This document shows positions 1-12,570 of a DNA stretch of 64,000 nucleotides, one piece after another; the first letter of the stretch is position 1, and each line of letters begins with the position of its first letter. Source of the stretch: Metallyticus violacea (lineage: Eukaryota; Arthropoda; Insecta; Mantodea; Metallyticidae); the NCBI GenBank assembly GCA_030762175.1, contig CM060831.1, positions 71,827,001 through 71,891,000 of the forward strand. The letters are read 5' to 3'. The notes under the pieces were generated by a model. The model was not told the DNA's origin and did no database searches. It was given only the letters and a program-made list of their open reading frames with translations. Position numbers and translations under genes: made by a program.

Positions 1-513
1 CCATTTCATTATTGCTTCTTTTTGTTCCAAGAAGATATGAGAGAAATTATTTTCTACATTCCGTGGCAAATATCCCTTAGCGAAACTGATGAAATTCTTC
101 TAGTGCTATGGCATTTCCGGAATTTTGGTTTTCTAGGACAATGTTACTGAAATAACGTGGAGGTCTTTTTCTACAACCAAATTACATATCCTCGGAGGAA
201 GGTAAACTTTTAAAGGCTCTTAAGACGCGATGATTCAGAACAAGTCCCTTCAGATGAACTCTCGCGTTCCTGTGCATATAATAAAGGGTACCGAGCACAA
301 GGAGGGTTGCATGCTTCTAGGAGAGCAGTTAAAAGAGACTTGGCAGGCATGTACATTGCATTGTCGCGTCATGCAAATGTATACATTAGGATTCCCACTA
401 AAACGTAGACATTCAAATTCGTTAAATTATTTTAACCCTCAATGTGAAGGGTTGTGGAGAATAATGGACTGCCGTTGTGTTCAGTTAGTCGAGAGAAGCT
501 AAAGTTATTTTAG
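1..513. other. No recognisable gene
   Basis: I see no domain, RNA gene or repeat here. A 90-codon open frame at 230-502 (+) has no familiar motif and no splice or promoter context, and I treat it as chance. Confidence 0.4.
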
Positions 514-831
514 ACATTTAATCTTTGCCGCAAATTATGCACTTTTGCAAATGAAGCGAACACTTTAAATGATTTAAATATTACACTTCAAGGCAAAGAT
601 TTAACTCATATGTGGAAACATGTGCAAGCTTTGAAGCAAGTTTTACTGGGGTGTGTGGACGATGTCGCCCCCACTCCCCGTTTGGATGTGCCCGATTTGA
701 AGCGGTTTTTATATGCTGGTGTTGATGCTGGACCGAGGGTCTCACTTCATATCCCGGCCATTCAGGGGCCCGAAGTTACCTTTCGTGTTTTATTCGTAAC
801 GGGAGGAGGGAGATGGAGAGGGGAGGTTTAA
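514..831 (+). pseudogene. hAT/BED-type transposase remnant
   Basis: The frame is open from just after a TAG at 511-513 to the stop near 831, with an internal ATG at 610. The first third contains LNDLNITLQGKD, which resembles the LN-LN-LQGK motif of the hAT-derived ZBED/GTF2IRD2-type transposase family, and is followed by WKHVQALKQVL, matching the helix that usually follows it. The rest (rich in P, V and G) I do not recognise. Only a small piece of a protein that normally exceeds 500 residues is present, and no zinc finger or hAT dimerisation domain is visible, so this is a fossil. GC content is higher than in the flanks. The alternative is an unrelated open frame. Family assignment is by eye. 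Confidence 0.35.
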
Positions 832-3800
832 ATCATATGACCTTGCTTCAGCTTAAACGCAAGAAAATGTTTAAATGCACTGCACTAGTTATCGTCCACC
901 TGGCTCGTTATCTCTATGACTTTGATGACGCATGCTACATATGCCGCATCTGTGTGCCTCTTGTCTACTGCCCCTGTTAAAGCGATGTTGATCATCAGAG
1001 AACAAAAGAAACGTATGTATCACTGAAGAACGTATTTGTGAATGAACGGAATGTAATACTGAGAAGCGTGCTTTTTCTAAGTTGTTTCTACTTATATATG
1101 ACATCCAAACGTCGCCACGTAGTTTCAAAGCGTTACGTGAGGGTCACAGCACAGCGCCCACGGCTTCCCTGAGGCTTTAAAATATTTAAATATTATTGGC
1201 GAGCTCTTGGGCTCTCAAACGCGCTTATTTGAAATTTATCGTCTTTCTGACACTTTAATAGAGAGTTTCTCATCATACGATGTAACGATTTCATCGCCGA
1301 CACCTGTTCCCCCTTCTGCCTTCAAAGAATTTTGAAGCATCTTCAGCAACTAAGATACAAAAGGATCTATTATTCGATCATCTGCTTGTATTTAGCTTTG
1401 TTATAGTAGAGAGACGGATTGGTCTAGCCATTACCAGTAGAAAAAGGCACGAAAGATGACAAAAGGCAAACTTTTTCCTATTTTCATACAGTCAAACGTC
1501 CAGGTAACCATGAATACATTTAGCAATACATGAAATATCTCAGTTTTCTACTATAGGCTATACATTTTATAATTATTACTATTTACATTATCTAAACCCA
1601 TTTACTCTTGGACATGCGTGGGTGTGAGAACCTGTCACAGCTTTCTAAAAATTGGCACTATGGAATCGACATATAAGTGATAAGATAATGTCCATTCCTT
1701 GGCTCACATGTTTACAAAAAAACTTAAGATTGCTCAAATTATCGACAGTATGCAGAGCTTCTACAATCAATTTGCGCCGAGTTCGAGGTAAGGTTTCAGA
1801 ATGGGGTAAAAATACAGCCCAAAATTGTGATGTCATTGTTTTGGTGACATATACTTATGAACAAAATGTTTTCAGTCATGAAGAGATATAAAAGATCAAG
1901 TCTCAAAATCCAAAATCGTAAATATTCTTTAGGAATTCACGCTCACAAGATTATGAATAAAAAGAAAATAAAAGAAAGAAAAACACAAGGTTCAGATGCA
2001 CCAAGGAGTAACTGTGCTTAGTTACTTAAAATTTATGTTTAGTTTCTTTTATTTCGCTAAGAAGAGATGCATGTTTTAGCAACTAAACTCTTAGAGACAT
2101 TAAACGTTTTAGATCCACAGAATCTGGCGTGATGTATAATATGAATATTTTTAAGTATTTTCTTTAGAATCATTATATATTTTATATTTTACCAAATATT
2201 TTCATTTGCTGCTAATTTTTAGTCCAATCGGTTTCCCAGATAAATTGGTCAATGTGTGAATTGTATAAAGATATCTATTTTATATTTATGAGAATCACAG
2301 CAAAGAGAATATATATATTTTTTAATTTTTTAGTTTTCATTTTGTAAAGAATAAAAATAATTTTAATGTTTATAAAGATTATATGCTTTAAATATCTTAA
2401 GATATATTGCAGGAATCGTAATGCATTTTGTCGTGAGATATATGAGAAATTCCATTCAAGTTTCTTTAATAGATTTTTAGTAAGATTAATTAAACATGAG
2501 CACCGGGTAAACCACTAATAATATTTATAATAATATTTATTGCAAAAATTATTGTTTAGTACATTATAAACATTACATATACCTAAAAAATAAAGAAACG
2601 CATTCATGTTTATCCCATTGTAATAATCTTTATTGACGATCATATTGTATATCTATTAATAGCACGTCTGAAAACATCATGGCATTTTACTTGACGTTAC
2701 CCAGAAACGCATACCAAAAAGTTAATATTTGGCTTACGATTGGTTGTTTTCGTGCTTTACGACTATTCTATTCACCTGCATTTGTTGCACACTACTTGGG
2801 CTCGGCTCTCTTCGTTACCGTTCGTGAAAGGAGGCTTGATTCTAGCCCAAGATTCTTCTGTCTGTAAGGGCAAGTGAGTTTCTTATTGGCGAATGCAACT
2901 GACATTACTTGTGAAGTAAAAAGGTCCGTCACAAAGCCTTTAGAAAAAAAATATACGGTTCAAAACGAAATACTACGACAGATGATTTTCAAAAAGCAAA
3001 CTTAAAATACTACCAGGAAAGGCTACATAAAATGTATATTGAATTTATTAAAAATATTCGGAAAAATTAATTAAAAATAGTCAAATATGGGAAAGCGAAT
3101 GATGGTAGAGTTTTAAGTGGAGCGAAGAACGAAAATATATTTCCTTACCTTGAAATGTTTTAGTGATTAATTTATAAATATGTTTGGAGGCAAAGGGTTC
3201 CTGTCGGCACATGTCATTCGACCTACCAACTTCTTTCTAAGAAACAATGAACGTTCTTCATATGCTATCAAGCCTTGCATCTAGTTTAATCACAGCAACA
3301 GAATATTTTATTTAAAGGGCGGACTCTCTTGGAAAGAGGGGGGGGGGGGAGTCATGTGGGCATGTTTAACGCTTTAAGCTTTAGAAGTAGCAATAAGAAT
3401 ACGCATACATGTTCCACCCTAACAGTGACAATAGGCACTGAAGACCAGTCCGCGCTTCATATTTTGCGTTACAGCTACCTTAGTGTGCCGTAAAGTGCAT
3501 GTGGAAGTGATAGAATTTTATGTTAAGCTGTAAGCGCCGTCTTTAACCGTCCTGGGTCAGCAGAGGAGACCCTTTTAAGCGAAATAAATGATAATAAAGG
3601 CCAATGGTTTTTCATCCGCTAGTCCTTAAGGACTGACATTTCATTCTGCTTTCTCCTTTCAATAGCTTCCTTCCGTTGCTACCAAATTTCACGCCTCACT
3701 TTACTCCATCATCTTTTACCTTCCATCAACAATTCCGAGGTTTCCTTCGTTCCAATTCTTTTTCTTATTGCTCTGTCGGGAACATTTCTCTCTTAAAGTT

Positions 3801-4254
3801 TCCTTATAGGTACAGTCCGGTATATATCCAGCACTGCTTCTTTTTGTTTCATCCGAGTGAAAATCTGATCATCAAGTAGATTTAAATCTTAAGACACTTA
3901 TGAAACTGCTCCGGCCTTAGTAAGGATTAGATTAAGAGAACAAAGAAAAGCAAACTTGTTTAGATAAAGACTGGATCTTGAGGTTCCGTTTAAAAAAGCC
4001 ATCGTTTTTACATGCGCCTCAAGTTCTTGTTAAACCGAAAATCGTTTATCGTCCTCATATCCGATCTCATCAAGAGACGCATTGTCTCCGCATTGGAGAC
4101 AAATTAAACCGTCCACACTTCAATCTATTTAAAGTTATAGCTTTTTCACCACCAACAAGAAATTCTTTATGACAATTACAGCACGGTTCAGTTAGTCAGT
4201 CTCATAGAAGCTGTGTAATATTTGATGTTACGAGACCGGAAAGCCGAGATTAAG
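832..4254. other. AT-rich DNA without recognisable genes
   Basis: Short open frames occur on both strands (for example 889-1128, 1652-1891, 2679-2867 and 3676-3879), but none carries a motif I recognise. The only distinctive feature is the guanine run at 3338-3349. Confidence 0.4.
3338..3349. repeat. Guanine homopolymer, 12 G
   Basis: An uninterrupted run of 12 G, unusual in this AT-rich setting. Confidence 0.8.
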
Positions 4255-4325
4255 ATTGCCTTAAAGTTCCTTTGAGCTGACCATATGACTCTGGTGCACT
4301 TTCTTAAAGCTCTTGGTTTTTCAGA
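4255..4325 (+). repeat. Possible SINE-C fragment
   Basis: The segment containing ACCATATGACT followed by CTTAAAGCTCTTGGT parallels the 3' part of the SINE-C copy near 15850-15900 (TTACCATATGACTTCTGGT, then TTGAAGTTCTTGGT). It is short and diverged. Confidence 0.3.
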
Positions 4326-4966
4326 ACTATTATTACACATATTATTATTAACTGAAACATATTCCTCTATAAAAAGAGTGCTCATTTCCTTTTTAATATT
4401 AGTCTTTCCTCAGAATTATTCAAATTCTGAATCTCTTCTCTGAAAGCTGATCTGCATCTCTATAGAGCACTGAGTATTAGATCAAAACTAGTGAATAACT
4501 CACAAATAAGTGCCATTTTTAATACTGCTTTCTTAAAGACCGAACATCATTGTAAGCTGCACTCTGCAAATCCTTTCTAACCCAATTAGAAGATATTTAC
4601 TTCGATAGGGCTTTATAAGTTGTTTAATGTTTGTTTTAGAGGTTTATAGTTTCAGGATCAAAGAAATAATTAACTATCCTTTGAAAAACACAGACATAAA
4701 GAATTAAAAGATAAATTGTGTAAGGGAAATACTTATTCGTTAAAGAAATCTGTATTATAAAATTTCATATCTTAAAATGTAAATCTTAGGCTAGATGTAT
4801 CTCCAAACCTTAGCCTAACACATAGATTAAGCGAAAAATCCAATATATTTCATATAAATTGACCCTAATAGTAAAGTTAACTATGAAGCCCGGGCTATGG
4901 TTCGCCTATTAGGGAGATAACATTAGAGATCTCTAGAACAGATGAAGATCGCGGTTGTGGTTTGAC

Positions 4967-5041
4967 AGGCTACGGTAGCTCAGATAGTAAGAGCATCGGC
5001 ACTAAGTCCAATATCCGTGGTGTGAATCCTAGCTGTGATCT
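4967..5041 (+). repeat. Degenerate tRNA-like head, probably an old SINE
   Basis: An A-box-like stretch (TAGCTCAGATAGTAAGAGC) is followed about 35 bases later by a B-box-like stretch (GTGTGAATCCT), the internal promoter layout of tRNA genes and tRNA-derived SINEs. The acceptor stem does not pair convincingly, so it is not called a functional tRNA. The 14-mer CTTAGCCTAACACA occurs on both sides (4809-4822 and 5067-5080). Confidence 0.4.
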
Positions 5042-5559
5042 CGAAATGTCTATTTTGATTCTAAATCTTAGCCTAACACACGACTTGTGTGAAAATATCA
5101 CGTTTCAAATACACGCATTTATTACTGTACTTTTGTTTTTGCGTCGTCCCTTTGAGATTCACACATGTTTTCTAGCACCTGAACTCATCATCGGGAGAAA
5201 GCGATTATGAAAGATTTTCTTTTGGAGTTAGGCAACGAGAAAACTATGAGAGCTCATTCCCAATGCTGCCACCAGTTATGGAGAACAACTTGTATGTAGT
5301 TTTTGTCGGCTGTTTTTCTTAAGTTGTACAGTAGTTTAGCATGGTAAACTTCAGCTATAGTATATTTGTAAAACTAAGCACCAATAATGTTACTCAGAAT
5401 CTCAATATAAAGCTGTGTCTTTGAGCATCGAGTTTCGTACGACCATGCCCTTTTTAAAGGCCTTGTTTAAGTACTGGGACATTGCAGGAAAATTGACATG
5501 GATGGCATGAAATGAAATGATAAAGAAAGGATTTAGGTCTAAATATAAGTTCAAATCAA

Positions 5560-5900
5560 CCTGGCTTTGTTTATTTTTCGTGATTTACCCGGATCTCTTA
5601 GGAAAATGCTGGAATGAATCCTTCCTTTCCATGACTTTTCCGTTCTCCTATTTCACATTTAATTGCATTTATTCTGTTCCAGGGTCAAATATGCCAGATG
5701 AGGTAGGCTGGTGCTATGTTCGGTGTGGCGGTGGCTTGTGCTTTCGAAAGGTTTCTGCCCCGACGATTGGTCTAAGGGGTTGGAATTCCTTAGAGGGGAC
5801 TCTGGGATGTCTTACCACCGCTGGATTCTGGCCGCAACATGTCTCTCTCATCACCGATGTATTCCCTTGAGGTCGCAGGCACAGACTGCCAGCTCTTGAA
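5560..5900 (+). other. Unassigned GC-richer block, possibly repeat-derived
   Basis: A 117-codon open frame covers most of this block. Its first part (GGAAAATGCTGGAATGAATC and nearby bases) resembles the tail wording of SINE-B (GGCAAATGCTGGGGAGGTAC near 51430). The second part, from about 5691, is GC-richer and has no motif I know. An old SINE tail plus unknown sequence is more likely than a gene. Confidence 0.2.
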
Positions 5901-5973
5901 CTACCGAAAATTTCTCCGCTGTCCCTACTAATTTAATTCAATACAAAACAAGTGTTGGGTATCTCTCCGGAGA

Positions 5974-6080
5974 ATGAAGCCCGAGGAAAACCTGAAAAAA
6001 AAGTTTTAGTCAGGGAGGACGATACTGGCGAGAATCGAACCAAGACCTCCTAGATTTCAAGGCATCGGTTGAACCTGACT
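5974..6080 (-). repeat. SINE-B fragment (antisense)
   Basis: Read on the minus strand this shows the SINE-B B-box region (TTCGATTCTCGCCAGTATCG) followed by the TCCTCCCTGACT-type junction and TTTTCAGGTTTTCCTC. The A-box half is badly diverged and the tail is missing. Confidence 0.6.
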
Positions 6081-7063
6081 GTACTAAAACTGGGGGTTTT
6101 TGCTGTAGAATATCTTTCTATCATATTCTCATGATTTTCTCTCTATATAAATATTCTGAATAACTGTACAATCAATTTGATTCTTTTTTAATTAATTCAC
6201 TCATTCCAAGTTAATTACACAATATGTAAACATGAATAAATTACATGAATATATTGCTATAATGATAGAATCAGGTTAAAAAGTCTATTTATATCTTAGG
6301 AAACTTTATGTTCCTGATATTCGAACCCACAGAATTAATATACAGGGGAAGGGCGGAAGCATATAAAAGCTATGTTTACTTATTACTTTTTATTTGCCTT
6401 TGCAAACATATTCATAGTTTTGTGTAACTAGGACAAACAAAACATATCCTTCTTGACAAAACCTACTAAAATAGAAAATTACGCGTAATAACGCTACTAT
6501 AGAATGAAATTAACGTTTAAAGACGGGTATAAACGTTTTAAAAATGTCCTTCCTTGCTCCACCAGTCTTTGCTTCCACTAGAATATGATTCTCCATCCAA
6601 AGAAAAATTACGAATCGATCTATTTGCTTGTCCATCGCACTGTCCGCCCCCACTGTATATAAGTCTGGAGACAGGGATTGTTTAAAACGTAAATCTGCAC
6701 AAACCGAATGATATAAGTTTAAACAAGTTCTTTAAGGGAAGAAACGGTCATTAATTTTAATCTCCCTTATTTTTCAGTTATTTGTTGCGTCTTGCGAAAT
6801 CCCTTGGGACGAAAATATGAGAATAATGGAGACAATACTACCATTTCAGTTAAGTAATCTTGATTATTGGTACATAGATTAAACACAATACAAAAACCTA
6901 CAATTACCTTCTTGCAACTAGATTCCTTGCGTTTATACAAGCGGTCGGCGGAGAAGAAACAAGACTGGTTTATAAGCAGGGTCAATGAAAGACAATGCAG
7001 AGAAGATGCGACGCCGACACTGTATTTAAAATCATAGCTGTTGCTTGCTGTTTCCTTTGGGGG

Positions 7064-7094
<31 letters not shown>

Positions 7095-7963
7095 GGAAGG
7101 AAGGAAGGAAAGAAAGAAAGAAAAAAGAATAGAAAAAACAAACAAAGCATTTTGGAAAAACCGGGTATACCTGTAAAATAAATGTTTACAACAGGCCTAA
7201 ATACAGCTCTTGGTGGCTTCTTTTATTGAAATAAAATTACAGTACAATGATCTGTACCATTTTGGCAGAAACTGACTTACACGGGCTTTCCCAATTTTTT
7301 ATTTTTCATTTTTAAGATTATCAATAATTTATGCAGAAAAATGAGAAGAGAAGCAGACGGTTTAATTCTGTATTACATGTGAAAATTTCAACTAATAGCA
7401 ATTTTGGAAACATCACCTTCAAAATCGGAATTACTTGTCTGAATGTCGGACAGGAAGATTCAAAAATCAATGCTTGATAACTTAATTTTTTTTTCTTCCT
7501 GGACTTGAATCTAACTCTAAGGAATCCCTCGGTTTATTTAACCGGAAGTGAAATTTCAGTATTTCCTAACTGCTGTAGAATTGGAACAATAAACTTTTAC
7601 AAACAAACATAAATGCTTTTATTACCTATTCAGGATAATTGAGGGCAAATTAACAGATGCTACAAAGAAAAAAATTATAGGGAAGACAAAAGTTATAATG
7701 TAACGACAACATTGGAGCTGAAACACCATTTTGGCCTATGCTTGATTGGTAAGGATATGATCCTGTCGAAGATGTGTTTACATAGGAGTAAATGTCATTC
7801 TGTGTTCTGGTAAAAGTAACACCCACAAAATTAAACGTAAGGAGAGGAAAAAGAAATGATGTAAAATTAATATGGGGTGTATCATGCTGAAGGTATACTT
7901 GTACACTCATAAGTTTATGTACTGGTTTTCCTAATAAGAGCGCTACTGCACAATTCGTTCAAA
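6081..7963. other. No gene seen; one microsatellite
   Basis: AT-rich sequence with chance open frames. A minus-strand frame at 6767-7150 is partly a translation of the GAAA/GGAA microsatellite and is not credible. TATATAAG near 6655 resembles a TATA box but has no associated reading frame. Confidence 0.4.
7059..7126. repeat. (GAAA)n/(GGAA)n microsatellite
   Basis: Imperfect tetranucleotide tract: GAAA repeats, a central block of GGAA repeats, then GAAA again, preceded by a short G run. Confidence 0.9.
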
Positions 7964-9205
7964 ATGGCTGTAGTGCATGAAAAAGTCCAATATGTTGCCT
8001 GGCCAGCAGAAACAAAATTCCCAATTACTAAGCAGCGAATGTAAGGCACATTATGGAAAGAACCCACTTAATGTAAATCTCATTAAGTCATGGAATGGCA
8101 AAAAAAGTTTTTAGAAACAGGCTCAGTTCATGAAGCAAAAACAGTGGCAGACCAACATCTCCAGAGGAGTTAGTCGAGACATTAGATAACCGCAGACAAC
8201 TCTAAATGAAAAGTGGTAAGTATATTCCATCGAATGAGAAGCAAACGTTTGAATACAAACACCAAACTGCCCAGTAGATAAAGCTCGGTGATCACCCAAG
8301 ACCGAAGAATTTGTTAACCTGATTCTTCACCACATCCATCAATAATTTTTGTAGCTTGTTTATTTCTCTGAAAGGCTACATTTCACTTAAGTGGAGTAGT
8401 CAACAATCACGAAGTAAGGACATGGGTTTCTGGAAAAAACACTCAAGAATGTATTCGAGGTAATCCAAAATAAAATGTGTGATGTATACTAATGGATGAT
8501 TGATTAGTCCTTTTTCCTTTTCTGAAAATTGAAATAAATTGAAGTGTTTAGTCAAACTCTAGCTGTCGGTCCTGGTGGTGTAGTGGTTACCATACTTGCC
8601 TCCTAAGCCCAAGATAGTGGGTTCGAACCCGACCAGGACCGATGGATTTTTTCGGGTGTAAAAATCCTAAGTATGGCTTCCTTCGGAAGGGAAGTAAAGC
8701 CATGGGTCCCGTTTCGTACATTTACGGCACGAAGAAGAACCTCAAGCCTGAAAGAGAGGCCTCTGAGCAAAATTTGTCGGCCGTTTCACGCTCTGAGTTG
8801 AATGGGACGCTGATGACCTGAGATGTTAAAGAGCGTCCATAAATAAATCAATCAAAAAAAAAAATGCTCTAGCTACAGGAGATGAAACCTGAATGGCATC
8901 TTCCAGCAGGACGGATCCCCCCTCCTCCTCTTGGTCTTGTTAGCAATCGTCTTAATCCAAAATTCCCAGACCGGTGGATAGGAGAGTCAAATTCCATAGC
9001 CTCTGAGATCAGCGAATGTTACAAACTTAGACTATTTTCTTTGAGGGTATGTTAACTATTGTGTTTAAACAATTTTGTGATCTTGTGACAGCACTTCAAA
9101 TATACAGCGTAAGGAGTCACACAACAAAATGTTGAACAATCTGTGATATAAGATGGAAAATTTACATGAATTCGACTTGTATGTGTTTGTGCAGTGAAGT
9201 ATAAC
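7964..9205 (+). pseudogene. Decayed mariner-type transposase interrupted by a SINE
   Basis: A DNA-transposon transposase can be followed through several frames. The start MAVVHEKVQYVAWPAETK matches the helix-turn-helix N-terminus of mariner-like transposases. It continues with YGKNPLNVNLIKSW and GRPTSPEELVE (linker), then near 8380-8475 FHLSGVVNNHEVRTW and the NPK-NV box. After the SINE it resumes with FQQDGSP (second catalytic aspartate region), FPDRWIG, a decayed SPDL block, LDYFL-GYV and a C-terminal VTQQN...IRLVCV. At least half a dozen frameshifts or stops separate these blocks, so it is dead. Terminal inverted repeats were not located. The SINE-A at 8565-8866 splits the catalytic domain and is therefore younger. 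Confidence 0.75.
8565..8866 (+). mobile_element. SINE-A copy with target-site duplication
   Basis: tRNA-derived SINE. The head has an A box (TGGTGTAGTGGTTACC) and B box (GGTTCGAACCC), and the outer GGTCCTGG/CCAGGACC bases still pair as an acceptor stem. The body has the GGATTTTTTCGGG and CTTCGGAAGGGAAGTAAAGC segments, and the tail is AAATAAATCAATC plus an A run. CTCTAGCT at 8557-8564 and 8867-8874 is the target-site duplication. It inserted into the mariner-type transposase remnant. Confidence 0.9.
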
Positions 9206-9541
9206 TTGTGATTCTTTTCAAGTTTTCATTGAAGAGTTATATTACAGGATATTTCAGGTGCCTGAGCGCGACTGCAACCAGAATAAGGGAAATACAGTTG
9301 CCCGTACAAAGTTAGTTTTCATTTTGCATTTATATTCTTACCGATAACATAAAATTATAGCTACCACATTTAAAACTGATAATAATATGCATTGTTCTGT
9401 GATATAAGAAATGTTTAAAATGATACTCCTCATTGGCAGCACTTTGTAGGTAACTGTACAGGAAATTTCTGAATTTCATCTTAACTTTTTCTATATAAGA
9501 ACACGCAGGTTCAAAATACGTTTCTTGTAATTAAGATACCT
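9206..9541. other. Nothing recognisable
   Basis: AT-rich spacer between two transposase remnants. The 3' terminal repeat of the upstream mariner may lie here, but I could not define it. Confidence 0.4.
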
Positions 9542-9733
9542 CTAAACTTTCTCTACCGGAACACGACTACCAGAATATTTTCTTGCGAAACGCTTCACCA
9601 CTTCTCTGCAAGAATCGGTTTTTAGACGTATATCATACACAAAAACCCGTTCTTTAAGACTATATGTATGTAGTGGTAAAATTAACGAAGAACAATTAGC
9701 ACACAATTTATACACAATGAAAACACCGAGCAA
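9542..9733 (-). pseudogene. Mariner-type transposase helix-turn-helix scrap
   Basis: The 63-codon minus-strand frame ends with SLKERVFVYDIRLKTDSCRE, then VVKRFARKY and VPVEKV. This resembles the N-terminal domain of a Tc1/mariner-type transposase lineage in which (E)RVFIYDTY...CREV..RF..KYPG is characteristic. No linker or catalytic domain follows, and the frame has a weak, non-ATG start. It is in the opposite orientation to the adjacent mariner remnant and its wording differs, so it derives from a separate insertion. Recognition is by eye. Confidence 0.5.
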
Positions 9734-11744
9734 TATACGAACGCACGATTTGCTGACGAAGTTTCCTGAATTTAACTACAAGCTTCTATCTGTATAACTT
9801 GGATTGGTTTCTCCAAGTGTGTGCATCCTCTCACTGTACACCATAACTACGGTAATAATAAATAACCTCACTGTACATTATAACTAGGGTAATAATTTAG
9901 GGACAGCCTGTACAATATATAGCGCATAAAGACGCTTTATGGATATAAAATTAGAAGAAATGAGTACGTTTATTTAAAAATAATTATTAAGTTAAATGTT
10001 TATGAAGATGGGCGTATAGGTTTTGAAATATAACAAAATAAACACCAGCATTACATATAATTTAAATATTTACAAAAATGAATTAGACACAGAAATGTCA
10101 GAGATAACAGCTTGATCGATATGGAGATTGAAGTAAAATAATCAATTAATAAACAGCTAGATATGCCCTCTTTCGAAAATAACGATTTATTATTATATAT
10201 CAGTATAACGTTGATCGATATTCTAAGCGTCGACAAAAGAAGACTTCCAGAAGGGTTAACCTTTCGGCCTTGTTTCGAGGTTTTACGATGTACTTGTGCG
10301 CTTAATGTGAGAGATGGCTATCTTGCGTGCAGACATTGTAGAAGCACGTTAAGTACTTGCTAACCCCATGAAACGGAATAAGGGGCAGACAAAAAAAAAA
10401 AAAAAAAAGTACCTTAATAAAAACTTCTGAAAAGAATGCGATAAATTTATATTGAAATGTGCAGCTATTCAAAGCCGGGGAGACATTTAACAACCCCATA
10501 CTTGTGTAACAGACTAAGATTAAACTGTAAATAAACCTGGTGTTTGACGTCATGACATTCAGTTGTTTTATCTCGATAAATATTGTTGTGTTTACTTTCG
10601 TGAACTTACAGTTCATGGTGTTAAGGGGGAAAATTCAAGTGTGTCGATCAAAATAATGGTTAACGAACTAAAAGAATAGTTAGAATTTTATTTAAGGACT
10701 GGTTAAATTCTTTTTACTCGTTATGGTGACTTTTCCAAAAGCTAAAAATCAACAAAGGTTCTTTAGTGAAACGTAGATCGAGAATAAAGTTGGAAGCAAA
10801 CTTCAATATTTGTTCAATAACACAGCAAATAAAAAAGATGCTATACCTCAAGGGACACTAAATATACATCGCTGTATATTAAAGGATCCATTCAAAATTT
10901 ATTTCATGCTGATGCAATTAAAGAAAAAACGCATGTTAACAACAGTGAAGAAACATTAATATCAAGAAATAAAGTAGTTACTTTACTTAAGTTAAATATG
11001 CTCATACCACGTGACTGTTTGGCATAAAACTTATACCACTTTTGCATTTATTAAGAGCCACTGTCACCTATATGGAAGAAATGAACAAGGACCATCTTCA
11101 AAGCTGCTAAGCTTTGTCTTTGTGACTACAACTGGAAAATGTGGAACCTTATGGAACCATTATTGCGCTTTTCTTGAATATTTATAAAGGATGATTATTA
11201 ATCACCGACTTAGTATGTTGTGCCCGTCGGGAAACATGTTTTTTTAAGACAGGACCCATAGGGAGGTTTACAGTCTGTTTTCACTTCCTACATTGTTGCT
11301 CCTGACAATTTAGGATATATTCTCACATTCAACAATGTTCCCGTATTTTCCAGTTTCTTCCACAGATACCATGTGGGTATTTTGCCTGTAAATTACTAAC
11401 ATAAAACTATGCAATGAATTATCTGGCATCGTTTATCGAAGTAGTTTTCCAGTACGTGAGGAAAATAATCTGCAATGCTCCATTGTATATCGGTTCATAC
11501 TCCACTGCACGAACTGTATTGCTCTTAGCAGGTAAAAACAACTAGCTCTGACGATTCCATAACATCACAGGCAGATGCGTCACATTACTACCAGAAATAG
11601 TGATCATGCAAACCGTCTGAACCGGCCGAGACTACTTCCGTAGCGATGTGTTTCAGGAAGGCATATTTGCGACAACTATCACTAAATTATGCCCAACAGT
11701 ATTAATGTTATGAGGTAAATCAGATGTAAACGAGTGAAACGCCC

Positions 11745-11750
<6 letters not shown>
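9734..11750. other. No gene seen
   Basis: AT-rich, with an A run at about 10391-10408 and chance open frames (10051-10616, both strands). No domain or repeat family recognised. Confidence 0.4.

Positions 11751-11791
<41 letters not shown>
11751..11791. repeat. (AT)n microsatellite
   Basis: About 20 uninterrupted AT units. Confidence 0.95.
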
Positions 11792-11794
<3 letters not shown>

Positions 11795-12399
11795 CTAGTC
11801 CATAATCAAACTATATTAATGCTTCAGAATTTGCAGTTCTACAAACCGATAATTAATAATGAACTTTTTGGGAAAATTACCAATTTTAACTTTTCTTAAC
11901 GCACGTATTGTCTATGGAATGCATGCATATAAAATTAAACAAGTTTCACATATTTGTGGAACTATACGAATATAAGGTAAGAAACAAAACAAGCTTACTC
12001 AGTTAAAACTTACAAAACGATGGCTATACCATTATTCACACATCAATTTAAAAATTTGTGTCATAACAGACGAAAAGTAAATTGAAATATCAGAAATGAG
12101 ATTTCTCAGACCATTGATAAAATATTAATTGAAAAACCAAGAAATAAAGACATAATAAAGAAATTACAAATATATAATTTAATATATTTCACGAGTTTTC
12201 AAAATTGTTCGAGTATTGCGTTCTTTTATGATTTAAAAAGAAAATACGATTTTAAATACAAAATATATTGTTTTTATTTTATTTTTTTAAATCTATGGTT
12301 TTCTCCACACATTTCGAAACATTGTACATTGTCCTGGTCGATCAACCAAAAAGTGGCTTGGTTTAGTACACTAGGGATCTGCTTTTACTCCAATTATAG

Positions 12400-12570
12400 G
12401 GAGTATTCATAAATTACATCTTCTGAGGATTAGATTGGGGGCACGGAAGGCGACTAAAATAACAGATAAGGCTGGGCAGAGAATGTGTGCTTTTTGTGGG
12501 TACAAAGAAAATTGGCAGTCCAGGTACCGAACACTGGAGGCGTTAAGTTTGCTAAGTAGAGCAAGGATAG
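12400..12570 (+). pseudogene. Possible LINE C-terminal scrap
   Basis: One frame reads IHKLHLLRIRLGARKA, then KAGQRMCAFCGYKENW and YRTLEAL. A basic stretch followed by CxxC-G is reminiscent of the 3' zinc-binding region of some non-LTR retrotransposons, but the H/C pair that normally completes it is not evident. Local GC is higher than in the flanks. Confidence 0.22.

Noticed and set aside
6640..6720. TATATAAG core-promoter-like sequence
   Set aside because: No initiator, reading frame or splice donor follows at a sensible distance, and TATA words are expected by chance in such AT-rich DNA.
6767..7150. 127-codon minus-strand frame with repeated F, S and L residues
   Set aside because: The repetitive part is a translation of the GAAA/GGAA microsatellite.
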